A program made the position numbers and the translations under genes. A DNA stretch of 64,000 nt from Coffea arabica (Eukaryota; Streptophyta; Magnoliopsida; Gentianales; Rubiaceae), in the NCBI RefSeq assembly GCF_036785885.1, contig NC_092330.1, positions 7,412,525 to 7,476,524 of the forward strand, read 5' to 3'. Below are positions 1-11,800 of the stretch, one piece after another (positions within the stretch are counted from its first letter, which is position 1; every line of letters starts with the position of its first letter). The notes under the pieces are model-generated. The model was given only the letters and a program-made list of their open reading frames with translations, was not told where the DNA came from and did not search any database.

Positions 1-803
1 GTGTGTTTTCCCCAAGATTCTCAGATTGGGTTGAGTGGAAATAGCTGGAAAGGCGGCTTTTGATTTTAAAAAAAAAACATTGGATGTATACTAAGGAAAA
101 GACTATGAAAGCCAAATCTTCAACACTAACCATGCTAGTAGTGGCAAGAAAATCATTCCTGCAAGTTCTGAAATGTGAGGAAAAACCTTTGGGGATCGAG
201 GCTTTTCCACGCCCAAGCAGGACAAAGTCTGTGATTTAAGATCATCCAGATTCCTTTTTTCCAACATCTTCTGAGAATTCCTTTTTCTTCACCTTGAGAG
301 GTTTGCTTCTTTTTTCCACACAGCCAACTGAAACAGTACTGGCATGTTATTTCTGCTAGTAAATGTTCAAGTAGTAGCCTAAAGTGCCAGATTTTGGCAA
401 CTGAAAAGCATTCGGCTAAAACAAAAGTTTGTGTTTAGATCTGTCTTTATTGCATTTATTGCAAGTCTTCTCTTCTGGTTACATTAATTCTTTAAGACGT
501 TATCCAAAAAGTTTACTAACAATTAACAGAATCAAAACCTCCTAGAAATTGTGCTTCTGTGAAAGCGGACTCAAACTGAAAATGCATAACTTCAAGACCT
601 TAATCTATGAGCTGATGATTCAAGAGTAAAAGAACCACGATTTAAGTGATTATAGAAGATGTCTCCAAAAAATAGAATCCAGTGAATTGGAAACAGAGAA
701 TGTATACAAAACCTAACACGTAAAGTCATAACAAAAGAATAGGTTTACTCAGTAGTAATCAAAATAACATGCCAAAGTTTTACCAGAAAAAATCGAGCTG
801 ATC
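1..803. other. 3' flank of the NLR pseudogene, no gene seen
   Basis: AT-rich sequence downstream (on the minus strand) of the stop codon of the LRR segment. It may include the 3' untranslated region. I see no open frame of note, repeat ends or RNA gene. Confidence 0.5.
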
Positions 804-2033
804 TCAAAAGTCCAAGTCTGAACAATCAACAAGGACCGTCAGCTTATTCCGCATGTCAGGTTGTTCCTCCTGGAGCCGTCTCACAGACTCCTCAAGAGAG
901 CCTGTGCACAATAGGACCTCAATCATCTCCAGAGTAGAACTTCCACCAAAACCAGAGGGGACCTCCTTGAGCTGCCTGCAACTTTTCAAAATTAGGTGTT
1001 GAAGTTGTGGCAGGTGATCACTGGAGGCATTCCATTCAGCAATGTTTAGGCTGTCGAGCTTCAAAAATTTCAGTTTAAGGAACTCGCCTTCTTTCATTTC
1101 CCACACTTTCCCCTCAAAGGCTTTATACTGTAATTTTAGAATCTCAAGGTTAGGTAATCTCCCAATGTCCGAAATACAATCCCATGGCAGTCGAAACTTT
1201 GATAGAGTTAACTTCCTAAGATTCGATGGGAAGTCAAACTTACAAGGACTAGCAACCCTGCCTGAGTAGAGCATATTGAGGGACTCAAGCTCAGTGAGAA
1301 AATTCAGCACTGGAAATTGATTGGACTTCCCAGTATCATCCCGTAATTCAGAAAATCGACATTTCAGTTTCCGAAGTTTGAGCAACCTCCTCATGATATC
1401 CTCTATACCTTTACTACAAAGGAGATATGGAGATGAAAGACTAACCAGATTAAGTACATCTGGGAAAACTATGCTTTCACCATCTTGCAAGGTGATGACA
1501 GCATAATTTTTTACATGGACATGCCTCAAGTTTTCCATGCTCCACATAGCATAAGGTAGTGATACATTACCTTTCAACCCCTTCACAAGCAAGGTTTCAA
1601 GATTCTGGAGAAATGTTATTGATGCTGGAATACTATCTATATCACCACAAAGAGCTAAAAATCTCAGACCAACCAACACTAGTACTCCAGTGGGGAAAGA
1701 ATCCCCCATATTGATGCATTCCAAATCCAGCACTCTGAGAAGTTTAAAGTTGTCAAAAATGAAGGAGATGTCATAGGGACATCTTGGATACAAATCATTG
1801 GTGGCAGAGTACAGCAGAGAGCGCACATATGGCCCAGAAGGTCTTGACATGATAAAATGATTTCTCTTGGAGCAGATACATAACCGACGTTTTTGGTATT
1901 TGATAGAGTTTTTGGGATAAATGTAATTGGGATCAACACCATAGTCTATATCCTCGTGAGAAGAATAAAAAAGTTCGTCATACCCATTTTGGAGCTGCAA
2001 AAGGTTTTCTTCTTCAGACTTTCGGGTATGCAT
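804..2033 (-). pseudogene. LRR segment of the R1-like NLR
   Basis: A 409-codon frame carrying the leucine-rich repeat domain, which in this family senses effectors and restrains the NB-ARC switch. Repeats of LxxLxxLxL type run through it, for example LRVLDLECINMGDSFP near residue 95 and LPNLEILKLQYKAF near 293, ending in LPQLQHLILKSCRQLKEVPSGF and a short tail, as is usual for R1-type proteins. The first residues (HTRKSEEENLLQ) continue the post-MHD sequence of the family but lie in a different frame from the NB-ARC segment, overlapping it by 88 nt. The listed ATG is therefore internal to the ancestral protein and not a real start. The stop at 804-806 appears to be the natural C-terminus. Confidence 0.88.
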
Positions 2034-3067
2034 AATGTACGCAACATGTCATGGACACGACATGTTTTGATTCCTCCGTGTGATCTTCTTTTGGAAGGCA
2101 GTACGAGGCTTCTTCCAATCAGATCCCTCAAGTACCCCTCTGCAATATCTTCTATGCTTTCTGCTCCTGTATCTGTTAAAAATCCTTCTGCTCTCCATAA
2201 CCATGCCAACTTCTTAACTGGAATGTCTTTATCCTCCAAAATTACTGCAGTATAAAGAAAGCAAGGTTTCAAATAGTTGGGTAAATACCTGTAGCATATG
2301 TCTAAGATCTCCATGCACCTCATTTCAGGATCATCGGTAGTCTGTGAGCATATACTTTCTAAAACTTCTTTCCACCTATCGAGTATCATGTCCGTCCTTC
2401 CAAGGAGACCAGCTATTGCAATAACTGCAAGAGGGAGTCCTTTACAGCTTGCAGCAATTTGCTCTCCAACTTCCATCAGTTCATTGGGGCACTCTTTTGT
2501 GTCGAACAACTTCTTCTGTAATAGCTTCCTACTTTCATCATCAGAGAGTCGCCGAAGAGAATGAGGAGTACCATCTACTTCATCTTCTGCAGCCACATGA
2601 AAGTGACGGCTCGTGATCAGTATTCTGCTTCCATTGTCGTCATTTGGAAATGATCTTTTAAAATCATACAATGCCTCAATGCTCCAGATATCGTCCATAA
2701 CAATGAGGTACCTATTTCTCCTCAGGCATCGGTACAACTTGAGCTTTAATTCTTCATCACTCATTTCGAGGACATCATCAGTAAGTTCCACGATGTCACT
2801 TAAAATCTGAAGAAGCAATTCTCTTTTCTGATATGCTTGGGAGACACAACACCATGCTTGAATGTGGAAGTGATATGTAACTAAAGGATCGTTGTATACC
2901 CTCCTGACTAAAGTTGTCTTGCCGAGTCCAGCCATGCCAACAACTGCGACAACATCTAGTTTTCCTGACCCAGATATAAGTCTATCAATGACCAGCTTTT
3001 TTTCATCAGTAAGATCAATTACAACTTCATCAATCTTGGGAATTTTAGCTGGTGATGAAACCATCAT
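1946..3067 (-). pseudogene. NB-ARC domain segment of the R1-like NLR
   Basis: A 373-codon frame with the complete nucleotide-binding ADP/ATP switch of an NLR. Motifs in order: P-loop GMAGLGKTT at residues 44-52, kinase-2 LIVMDDIW at 121-128, RNBS-B GSRILITSR at 146-154, GLPLA at 210-214, RNBS-D-like YLPNYLKPCFLY near 261, and VHD (the MHD variant of this family) at 338-340. All nucleotide-contact motifs look intact. After LRTLC the frame drifts into unrelated sequence and stops, while family-like sequence resumes in the neighbouring frame, so about 25 C-terminal residues here are frameshift product. Upstream of the ATG the frame is open (HNVPTSS) and family-like, which shows the ATG is not the ancestral start. 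Confidence 0.92.
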
Positions 3068-3177
3068 TGAACTGGTGGGAACATTATGGATGTTGATGCC
3101 ATGTGCATTGTTACAGGTTCTCTTGCCTGAAGCTTTATAAGTTTGAGATCTTCCACGAGATCAGAAAGCCATAATTG

Positions 3178-3182
3178 ATGAT
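3178..3182. repeat. Target site duplication ATGAT, left
   Basis: ATGAT directly before the first TGTTG of the Copia array. The same five bases follow the last LTR at 13409-13413. The pair marks a single integration event for the whole three-LTR structure. Confidence 0.9.
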
Positions 3183-3712
3183 TGTTGTTTTGTCAGAGCC
3201 GCAAGCTTTGACTTGTGGCATAATTTTTCATTTCCTTCTCATCCCACATCGGAGCCTGCTGAAGAGAAGCCGGCTACTCGAGGCCTATAAATAGAAGGGT
3301 CCATTGAAGGATTTAACTTGCACCACTCAAGAGAGTTATATGGGCTATTAGCTTCTTGAGTCATCTAGCCCATTCAGTCAAATATTTTAGGCTCTCTTGT
3401 TTTGAGTTTAGGAATATTTCCTAAACCTTTTATAAGTGCCTTATTGGCCTAGGAACCACTTTCCTACGGCTTTTGTATTTCTTCTTCATAGTAGAAATAT
3501 TGCTCCTCCCTCGCCCGTGGACGTAGGTCAATTTGACCGAACCACGTAAATCTTTTGTGTCTTTTATTTGCTTTGTTATCCATCTTTATATGGTCGGTTT
3601 TACCGCCTAATTATTATATGGCTGGTATCTACCGCCTATCTATTATATGGTCGGTTATACCGCCTACTTTGTGCTAACTTGAGTTTGTCTATTTCCTGGT
3701 CCGGTCCTAACA
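3183..3712 (+). repeat. Copia LTR, first copy
   Basis: 530 bp, starts TGTTGTTTTG and ends CCTAACA. It contains an snRNA-USE-like box at 3241-3251, TATAAATA at 3286-3293, and three tandem copies of a roughly 29-bp unit built on TATATGGTCGGTTxTACCGCC at about 3585-3665 in the R/U5 part. Confidence 0.95.
3241..3293 (+). promoter_or_regulatory. LTR core promoter: snRNA-USE-like box plus TATA
   Basis: ATCCCACATCG at 3241-3251 matches the plant upstream sequence element consensus RTCCCACATCG exactly. TATAAATA at 3286-3293 follows after 34 bp, close to the spacing known for Pol II-transcribed plant snRNA genes (33-34 bp) and unlike Pol III ones (about 10 bp less). The same pair lies in the other LTRs at 8089/8134 and 12937/12982. 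Use of the box by the snRNA activating machinery is inference. Confidence 0.6.
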
Positions 3713-3715
3713 AAC

Positions 3716-3727
3716 TGGTATCAGAGC
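3716..3727 (+). other. Primer binding site, tRNA-iMet type (unit 1)
   Basis: TGGTATCAGAGC, complementary to the 3' end of initiator tRNA-Met, begins three bases after the LTR end. Minus-strand cDNA synthesis starts here. The unit 2 copy is at 8564-8575. Confidence 0.92.
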
Positions 3728-3753
3728 TGGTTGTTATATTTTGCAAGACAGTT

Positions 3754-3919
3754 TCATCTGGTGGGGCCCGTTCATCTGGTGGGGTCCGTCCATCCTGTGG
3801 GGCCCACTCATCCTGTGGGGTCCGTTTATCCGTGGGGCCCGCTCACCTTGTGGGGTCCGTTCATCCCCGTGGGGCCCGCTTATCTCGTGGGTCCGCTCAC
3901 CCTGTGGGGCCCACTCACG
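3754..3919 (+). repeat. GC-rich tandem repeat in the Copia leader (unit 1)
   Basis: About nine imperfect copies of a 17-20-bp unit, typically CCTGTGGGGYCCRYTCAT, lie between the primer site and the gag start. The alternating GGGGCCC and GGGGTCC cores can pair with one another, so the RNA leader is probably strongly folded. Frames through it are low-complexity and not genes. Identical copy at 8602-8767. Confidence 0.85.
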
Positions 3920-3984
3920 AGACTTGCATATTTGTTTGGCCAGTTTTTTGAGACAAATTTCAAGTTACAGATTTTGTGGCAACA

Positions 3985-6900
3985 ATGACGATAACAAAGA
4001 CGGTTGTCGAGAAATTCGACAGGAATGTCAACTTCGGCATGTGGCAGCTCAAGATGGAGGCCATTCTTGTTCAAGACGGAGTTGATTTGGCAATTCAAGG
4101 AATTGAGAAAAAGCCAGAAGATGTGACAGATGCAAATTTTGCTGAGATGGATAAGAAGGCAAGATCCAGTATTATCCTAAATCTCTCCGATGAGGTATTG
4201 CGTGAGGTAGCAACGGAGACTTCGGCCAAGGCTATGTGGGATAAATTGAAAGCCTTGTATATGAAGAAGACAGTCGAGAATCGGCTATATCTGAAGCAGA
4301 GTTTGTATATGCTTCGGATGTCTGAAGGTACATCTATACTCTCCCATCTTGATAAATTTGATTCCATTATTATGGATTTGGAGAATATAGATTCGAAAAT
4401 TGATGATGAAGATCAGGCCCTATTACTTTTATGTTCCCTTCCTCAGTCCTTTAAGCATTTCCGTGATACTATGATATATGGAAAGGAAACAATTTTGTAT
4501 CGGGAAATTAAATCTGCATTAAAATCTAAAGAGCAGATAGATAGGGATATTACTGGGGAAACTAGTGGGAGTCAAGCCGATGGCTTGTTTGTTCGGGGTA
4601 GATCTGAAAGGAGAAACACAGAAAATAGAAGTAGATCCAAGTCCAGACATAAAAATATGGTGTGCAACTATTGTAAAAAGAAGGGCCATATTATCTCTGA
4701 TTGATTTAAATTGAAAACTAAAGAAAAGCAAAAGGGGAAATTTGTTGAGAGAAATACTGAATCCGCTGAAGCTAGTATAGCAGCTGATGAGAATGATGGA
4801 ACCATTTTCTGTGCAATAGAAAATAATTTTAGGTCTAACAATGAGTGGATTTTAGATTCGGGTTGTTCATATCATATGTGTCCCAATAAGGACTGGTTTT
4901 CAACATATGAATCAACTGAAGGTGGAGTTGTCTTAATGGGCAACAACGCTGTTTGTAAAGTTGTTGGCAAAGGCACAATCCGGATTAAAATGTACGATGG
5001 TATTGTGAGGACGCTCACAAATGTTAGACATGTTCCAGATTTGAAGAAAAATCTCATCTCTTTGGGCACTCTTGAGTCTATCGGGTGCAGGTATTCAGGT
5101 GGAGACGGAGTTCTTAAAATCACTCGAGGAGCTCTTGTTGTTATGAAGGCACGCAGATCTGGTACTTTGTATATTTTGCAGGGTTCTACTGTGACAGGTG
5201 CTGCTGCTGTTTCAACATCATCTTTGTCAGATACAGACATCACCAAATTATGGCATATGCGTTTGGGGCACATGAGTGAAAAAGGCTTGGGCATACTAAG
5301 CAAAAGAGGACTTCTTTGTGGACAAAGTACCGGGCCATTGGAATTCTGTGAACATTGTATTTTTGGGAAGCAGAAAAGAGTCAGCTTCAGTTCACCAGCA
5401 ATTCACAAGACAAAAGGTACTCTTGATTACATTCATTCAGATCTATGGGGTCCTTCTCGTGCTCCTTCTAAAGGTGGTGCCAGGTACATGTTGACTTTCA
5501 TTGATGACTATTCAAGGAAAGTTTGGGTCTATTTTCTTAAGCACAAAAATGATGTTTTCCTAACTTTCAAGCAATGGAAAGTTTTGATTGAGAAACAAAC
5601 AGGAAAACATGTTAAGCGGTTGAGAACAGATAATGGCATGGAATTTTGTGGAGGTGAATTTAATGAATTTTGCAAAAATGAAGGAATTGTTCGGCATCAC
5701 ACCGTCAGGATGACGCCTCAACAAAATGGTGTGGCTGAACGTATGAACAGAACGCTTTTGGAGAGAGCAAGATGTATGATCTCAAATGCAGGGTTGACAA
5801 ACGACTTTTGGGCAGAGGCGATCAATATGGCCTGTTATATTGTCAACCGTTCTCCTTCTGCATCTCTTGATTTCAAAACTTCTGAGGAAGTTTGGTCAGG
5901 TACTCCTGCTGATTACTCCAATTTAAAAGTTTTTGGGTGTCCAGCATACATGCACGTGAATGATGGAAAATTGGAGCCTAGGGCTAAAAAGTGCATTTTT
6001 CTTGGGTATGCTTCTGGGGTGAAAGGATACAGATTATGGTATCCTGATCCCAAATCCCCAAAATTTGTAATCAGTAGAGATGTTACTTTTGATGAATTAT
6101 CTCTGTTATCTTCCAAGAAGGAGTCTTCTAGTCCTTGTACTACTGATAGTACACAGAAGCAGGTGGAGCTTGATATTGGCAGTTCTGGTCCTTCTCAATC
6201 CAAATCTTATATTCAACAAGTGCCAGTAGATACACCTGAATCTACTGTTGAAGATAGTTCAGAAGAAGAGGAGTATTCCATAGCCAGAGATAGAGCAAGG
6301 AGAGACATTCGACCACCACAAAGATATGCAAATTTAGTTGCATATGCTTTGTCTGTTGCAGAAGAAACTGATGCAGTTGGTGAGCCTTCCACCTATTCAG
6401 AAGCAGTTTCTTGTGATGATTCTGCAAAGTGGTTGATTGCGATGAATGAAGAAATTGAATCTATTCATCAGAATGAAACTTGGGTTCTTGTAAAGCCGCC
6501 GTCAGCTAAGAAAATTGTTGGTTGCAAGTGGGTCTTCAAGAAAAAGGAAGGTATTTCAGGGGTTGAAGATGCAAGGTATAAAGCACGATTAGTTGCAAAG
6601 GGCTATAATCAAGTACAAGGTGTTGATTTTAATGATATATTCTCACCTGTTGTTAAACATAGCTCTATTCGTGTTTTGCTTGCTTTAGTTGCCATGTATA
6701 ATTTGGAGTTAGAACAGCTCGACGTTAAGACAGCTTTCTTACATGGCGAACTTGAAGAACAAATTTATATGAGACAACCCCAGGGTTTTGAAATTGAAGG
6801 TAAGGAAGACCGTGTTTGCTTGTTGAAGAAATCCTTATATGGATTGAAGCAGTCTCCAAGACAATGGTATAAAAGGTTTGATTCCTTTATGTTGGGTCAT

Positions 6901-7941
6901 GGGTATTTGAGGAGCATGTATGATAGTTGTGTTTACTTCCGGAAGTTAAATGATGGTTCTTCCATTTATTTGCTGCTTTATGTTGATGACATGCTCATTG
7001 CTGCCAAGAATTTGTCAGAAATTCACACCTTGAAACTGCAGTTAAATAGTGAATTTGAAATGAAAGATTTGGGAGCAACTAAGAAAATTCTTGGCATGGA
7101 TATCAAGCGAGATCGAGGAGTAGGGAAGTTATTTTTGACCTAGAAAAATTACCTTGAAAAGGTCTTGGAGCGTTTTGGCATGAAAGATGCTAAACCAGTA
7201 TCTACTCCTCTTGCTAGCCATTTTCGGCTATCTGCTGCTCAATCACCAAAATCAGATGAAGAGGAAGATTATATGGCACGGGTTCCTTATTCCAGTGCAG
7301 TCGGCAGTATTATGTATGCAATGGTTTGTACTCGTCCAGATATTGCACAAGCAGTCAGTGTTGTTAGCAGATATATGTCTTGCCCTGGTAAAACACATTG
7401 GCAGGCTGTGAAGTGGATTCTCAGATATTTGCGAGGTACTTCAAATGCATGTTTGGAGTTTGGAAGGAATAATAACACTTTGGTTGGTTTTGTAGACTCA
7501 GACTACGCTGGGGATCTTGACAGGAGAAGATCACTTTCAGGCTATGTATTTTGCATTGGCGGTTGTGCTGTTAGTTGGAAAGCTACTCTACAACCTGTCG
7601 TAGCTTTGTCTACTACAGAAGCAGAATATATGGCTGTGACCGAGGCAATCAAAGAAGCCTTGTGGTTGAAGAATTTATTTAGCGAGTTAAGTCTATATCA
7701 AGGTGTTACTGATATTCACTGTGATAGTCAAAGTGCCATACACTTGACTAAAGATCAGATGTATCATGAGAGGACGAAACACATTGATGTGAAGTATCAC
7801 TTTATTCGGGATATCATTGCTGAGGGAAAAGTCCTTATTCAGAAAATCAATACTAAGGACAATCCAGCCGATATGTTTACGAAACCTCTTCCAGTTTACA
7901 AGTTCAAGCAGTGCTTGGACTTGATTGGTGTTCGTTTGTGA
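3985..7941 (+). pseudogene. Copia gag-pol, unit 1, with two in-frame stops
   Basis: One continuous frame of about 1,319 codons, the usual Copia polyprotein length, from ATG 3985 (a GTG at 3976 is also in frame) to TGA 7939-7941. Visible parts in order: gag with a CCHC knuckle at about 4660-4704; protease with the DSG active site near 4855; integrase with the HHCC zinc motif near 5250-5360 and the D,D,E triad near 5440, 5630 and 5735; reverse transcriptase with YVDDML near 6980; RNase H from about 7490 to the end. TGA at 4702-4704 falls exactly where the last knuckle cysteine should be. TAG at 7141-7143 lies between RT and RNase H, where Gln is common. As written, only truncated gag is made unless readthrough occurs. 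No frameshift is present. Confidence 0.92.
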
Positions 7942-8018
7942 TTTAAGCCCATTGGGGCTTATGTGAAGAAGGTGGAGAAATTTTTACTATTGTCGATGAT
8001 AGAATTCAAAATTATGCC

Positions 8019-8030
8019 AAGGTGGAGGTT
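8019..8030 (+). other. Polypurine tract (unit 1)
   Basis: CAAGGTGGAGGTT sits immediately before the TGTTG start of the middle LTR and should prime plus-strand synthesis. An identical tract precedes the third LTR at 12867-12878. Confidence 0.7.
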
Positions 8031-8560
8031 TGTTGTTTTGTCAGAGCCGCAAGCTTTGACTTGTGGCATAATTTTTCATTTCCTTCTCATCCCACATCGG
8101 AGCCTGCTGAAGAGAAGCCGGCTACTCGAGGCCTATAAATAGAAGGGTCCATTGAAGGATTTAACTTGCACCACTCAAGAGAGTTATATGGGCTATTAGC
8201 TTCTTGAGTCATCTAGCCCATTCAGTCAAATATTTTAGGCTCTCTTGTTTTGAGTTTAGGAATATTTCCTAAACCTTTTATAAGTGCCTTATTGGCCTAG
8301 GAACCACTTTCCTACGGCTTTTGTATTTCTTCTTCATAGTAGAAATATTGCTCCTCCCTCGCCCGTGGACGTAGGTCAATTTGACCGAACCACGTAAATC
8401 TTTTGTGTCTTTTATTTGCTTTGTTATCCATCTTTATATGGTCGGTTTTACCGCCTAATTATTATATGGCTGGTATCTACCGCCTATCTATTATATGGTC
8501 GGTTATACCGCCTACTTTGTGCTAACTTGAGTTTGTCTATTTCCTGGTCCGGTCCTAACA
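8031..8560 (+). repeat. Copia LTR, middle (shared) copy
   Basis: 530 bp with the same ends as the first LTR. It serves as 3' LTR of unit 1 and 5' LTR of unit 2, and is followed by the PBS at 8564. No ATGAT duplication borders it, which argues against two separate insertions. Confidence 0.95.
8089..8141 (+). promoter_or_regulatory. USE-like box plus TATA in middle LTR
   Basis: ATCCCACATCG at 8089-8099 and TATAAATA at 8134-8141, with the same 34-bp gap as in the first LTR. This would drive unit 2. Confidence 0.6.
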
Positions 8561-8601
8561 AACTGGTATCAGAGCTGGTTGTTATATTTTGCAAGACAGT
8601 T

Positions 8602-8767
8602 TCATCTGGTGGGGCCCGTTCATCTGGTGGGGTCCGTCCATCCTGTGGGGCCCACTCATCCTGTGGGGTCCGTTTATCCGTGGGGCCCGCTCACCTTGTG
8701 GGGTCCGTTCATCCCCGTGGGGCCCGCTTATCTCGTGGGTCCGCTCACCCTGTGGGGCCCACTCACG
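8602..8767 (+). repeat. GC-rich tandem repeat in the Copia leader (unit 2)
   Basis: Same roughly nine-copy GGGGYCC array as in unit 1, offset by 4,848 bp and apparently with no changes. Arrays of this kind normally alter copy number quickly, so its unchanged state supports a very recent duplication. Confidence 0.85.
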
Positions 8768-8832
8768 AGACTTGCATATTTGTTTGGCCAGTTTTTTGAG
8801 ACAAATTTCAAGTTACAGATTTTGTGGCAACA

Positions 8833-11800
8833 ATGACGATAACAAAGACGGTTGTCGAGAAATTCGACAGGAATGTCAACTTCGGCATGTGGCAGCTCAA
8901 GATGGAGGCCATTCTTGTTCAAGACGGAGTTGATTTGGCAATTCAAGGAATTGAGAAAAAGCCAGAAGATGTGACAGATGCAAATTTTGCTGAGATGGAT
9001 AAGAAGGCAAGATCCAGTATTATCCTAAATCTCTCCGATGAGGTATTGCGTGAGGTAGCAACGGAGACTTCGGCCAAGGCTATGTGGGATAAATTGAAAG
9101 CCTTGTATATGAAGAAGACAGTCGAGAATCGGCTATATCTGAAGCAGAGTTTGTATATGCTTCGGATGTCTGAAGGTACATCTATACTCTCCCATCTTGA
9201 TAAATTTGATTCCATTATTATGGATTTGGAGAATATAGATTCGAAAATTGATGATGAAGATCAGGCCCTATTACTTTTATGTTCCCTTCCTCAGTCCTTT
9301 AAGCATTTCCGTGATACTATGATATATGGAAAGGAAACAATTTTGTATCGGGAAATTAAATCTGCATTAAAATCTAAAGAGCAGATAGATAGGGATATTA
9401 CTGGGGAAACTAGTGGGAGTCAAGCCGATGGCTTGTTTGTTCGGGGTAGATCTGAAAGGAGAAACACAGAAAATAGAAGTAGATCCAAGTCCAGACATAA
9501 AAATATGGTGTGCAACTATTGTAAAAAGAAGGGCCATATTATCTCTGATTGATTTAAATTGAAAACTAAAGAAAAGCAAAAGGGGAAATTTGTTGAGAGA
9601 AATACTGAATCCGCTGAAGCTAGTATAGCAGCTGATGAGAATGATGGAACCATTTTCTGTGCAATAGAAAATAATTTTAGGTCTAACAATGAGTGGATTT
9701 TAGATTCGGGTTGTTCATATCATATGTGTCCCAATAAGGACTGGTTTTCAACATATGAATCAACTGAAGGTGGAGTTGTCTTAATGGGCAACAACGCTGT
9801 TTGTAAAGTTGTTGGCAAAGGCACAATCCGGATTAAAATGTACGATGGTATTGTGAGGACGCTCACAAATGTTAGACATGTTCCAGATTTGAAGAAAAAT
9901 CTCATCTCTTTGGGCACTCTTGAGTCTATCGGGTGCAGGTATTCAGGTGGAGACGGAGTTCTTAAAATCACTCGAGGAGCTCTTGTTGTTATGAAGGCAC
10001 GCAGATCTGGTACTTTGTATATTTTGCAGGGTTCTACTGTGACAGGTGCTGCTGCTGTTTCAACATCATCTTTGTCAGATACAGACATCACCAAATTATG
10101 GCATATGCGTTTGGGGCACATGAGTGAAAAAGGCTTGGGCATACTAAGCAAAAGAGGACTTCTTTGTGGACAAAGTACCGGGCCATTGGAATTCTGTGAA
10201 CATTGTATTTTTGGGAAGCAGAAAAGAGTCAGCTTCAGTTCACCAGCAATTCACAAGACAAAAGGTACTCTTGATTACATTCATTCAGATCTATGGGGTC
10301 CTTCTCGTGCTCCTTCTAAAGGTGGTGCCAGGTACATGTTGACTTTCATTGATGACTATTCAAGGAAAGTTTGGGTCTATTTTCTTAAGCACAAAAATGA
10401 TGTTTTCCTAACTTTCAAGCAATGGAAAGTTTTGATTGAGAAACAAACAGGAAAACATGTTAAGCGGTTGAGAACAGATAATGGCATGGAATTTTGTGGA
10501 GGTGAATTTAATGAATTTTGCAAAAATGAAGGAATTGTTCGGCATCACACCGTCAGGATGACGCCTCAACAAAATGGTGTGGCTGAACGTATGAACAGAA
10601 CGCTTTTGGAGAGAGCAAGATGTATGATCTCAAATGCAGGGTTGACAAACGACTTTTGGGCAGAGGCGATCAATATGGCCTGTTATATTGTCAACCGTTC
10701 TCCTTCTGCATCTCTTGATTTCAAAACTTCTGAGGAAGTTTGGTCAGGTACTCCTGCTGATTACTCCAATTTAAAAGTTTTTGGGTGTCCAGCATACATG
10801 CACGTGAATGATGGAAAATTGGAGCCTAGGGCTAAAAAGTGCATTTTTCTTGGGTATGCTTCTGGGGTGAAAGGATACAGATTATGGTATCCTGATCCCA
10901 AATCCCCAAAATTTGTAATCAGTAGAGATGTTACTTTTGATGAATTATCTCTGTTATCTTCCAAGAAGGAGTCTTCTAGTCCTTGTACTACTGATAGTAC
11001 ACAGAAGCAGGTGGAGCTTGATATTGGCAGTTCTGGTCCTTCTCAATCCAAATCTTATATTCAACAAGTGCCAGTAGATACACCTGAATCTACTGTTGAA
11101 GATAGTTCAGAAGAAGAGGAGTATTCCATAGCCAGAGATAGAGCAAGGAGAGACATTCGACCACCACAAAGATATGCAAATTTAGTTGCATATGCTTTGT
11201 CTGTTGCAGAAGAAACTGATGCAGTTGGTGAGCCTTCCACCTATTCAGAAGCAGTTTCTTGTGATGATTCTGCAAAGTGGTTGATTGCGATGAATGAAGA
11301 AATTGAATCTATTCATCAGAATGAAACTTGGGTTCTTGTAAAGCCGCCGTCAGCTAAGAAAATTGTTGGTTGCAAGTGGGTCTTCAAGAAAAAGGAAGGT
11401 ATTTCAGGGGTTGAAGATGCAAGGTATAAAGCACGATTAGTTGCAAAGGGCTATAATCAAGTACAAGGTGTTGATTTTAATGATATATTCTCACCTGTTG
11501 TTAAACATAGCTCTATTCGTGTTTTGCTTGCTTTAGTTGCCATGTATAATTTGGAGTTAGAACAGCTCGACGTTAAGACAGCTTTCTTACATGGCGAACT
11601 TGAAGAACAAATTTATATGAGACAACCCCAGGGTTTTGAAATTGAAGGTAAGGAAGACCGTGTTTGCTTGTTGAAGAAATCCTTATATGGATTGAAGCAG
11701 TCTCCAAGACAATGGTATAAAAGGTTTGATTCCTTTATGTTGGGTCATGGGTATTTGAGGAGCATGTATGATAGTTGTGTTTACTTCCGGAAGTTAAATG

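Noticed and set aside
3568..4085. Open frames with Trp/Gly/Pro-rich repeats in the Copia leader (and the same at 8416-8933)
   Set aside because: They are translations of a GC-rich DNA microrepeat in several frames at once, with no start context or family similarity.
4702..4704. gag TGA as a programmed readthrough stop
   Set aside because: It replaces the last cysteine of the zinc knuckle rather than following a complete gag, and the context after the stop is not a known leaky one. I kept it as a defect, with readthrough only a remote option.
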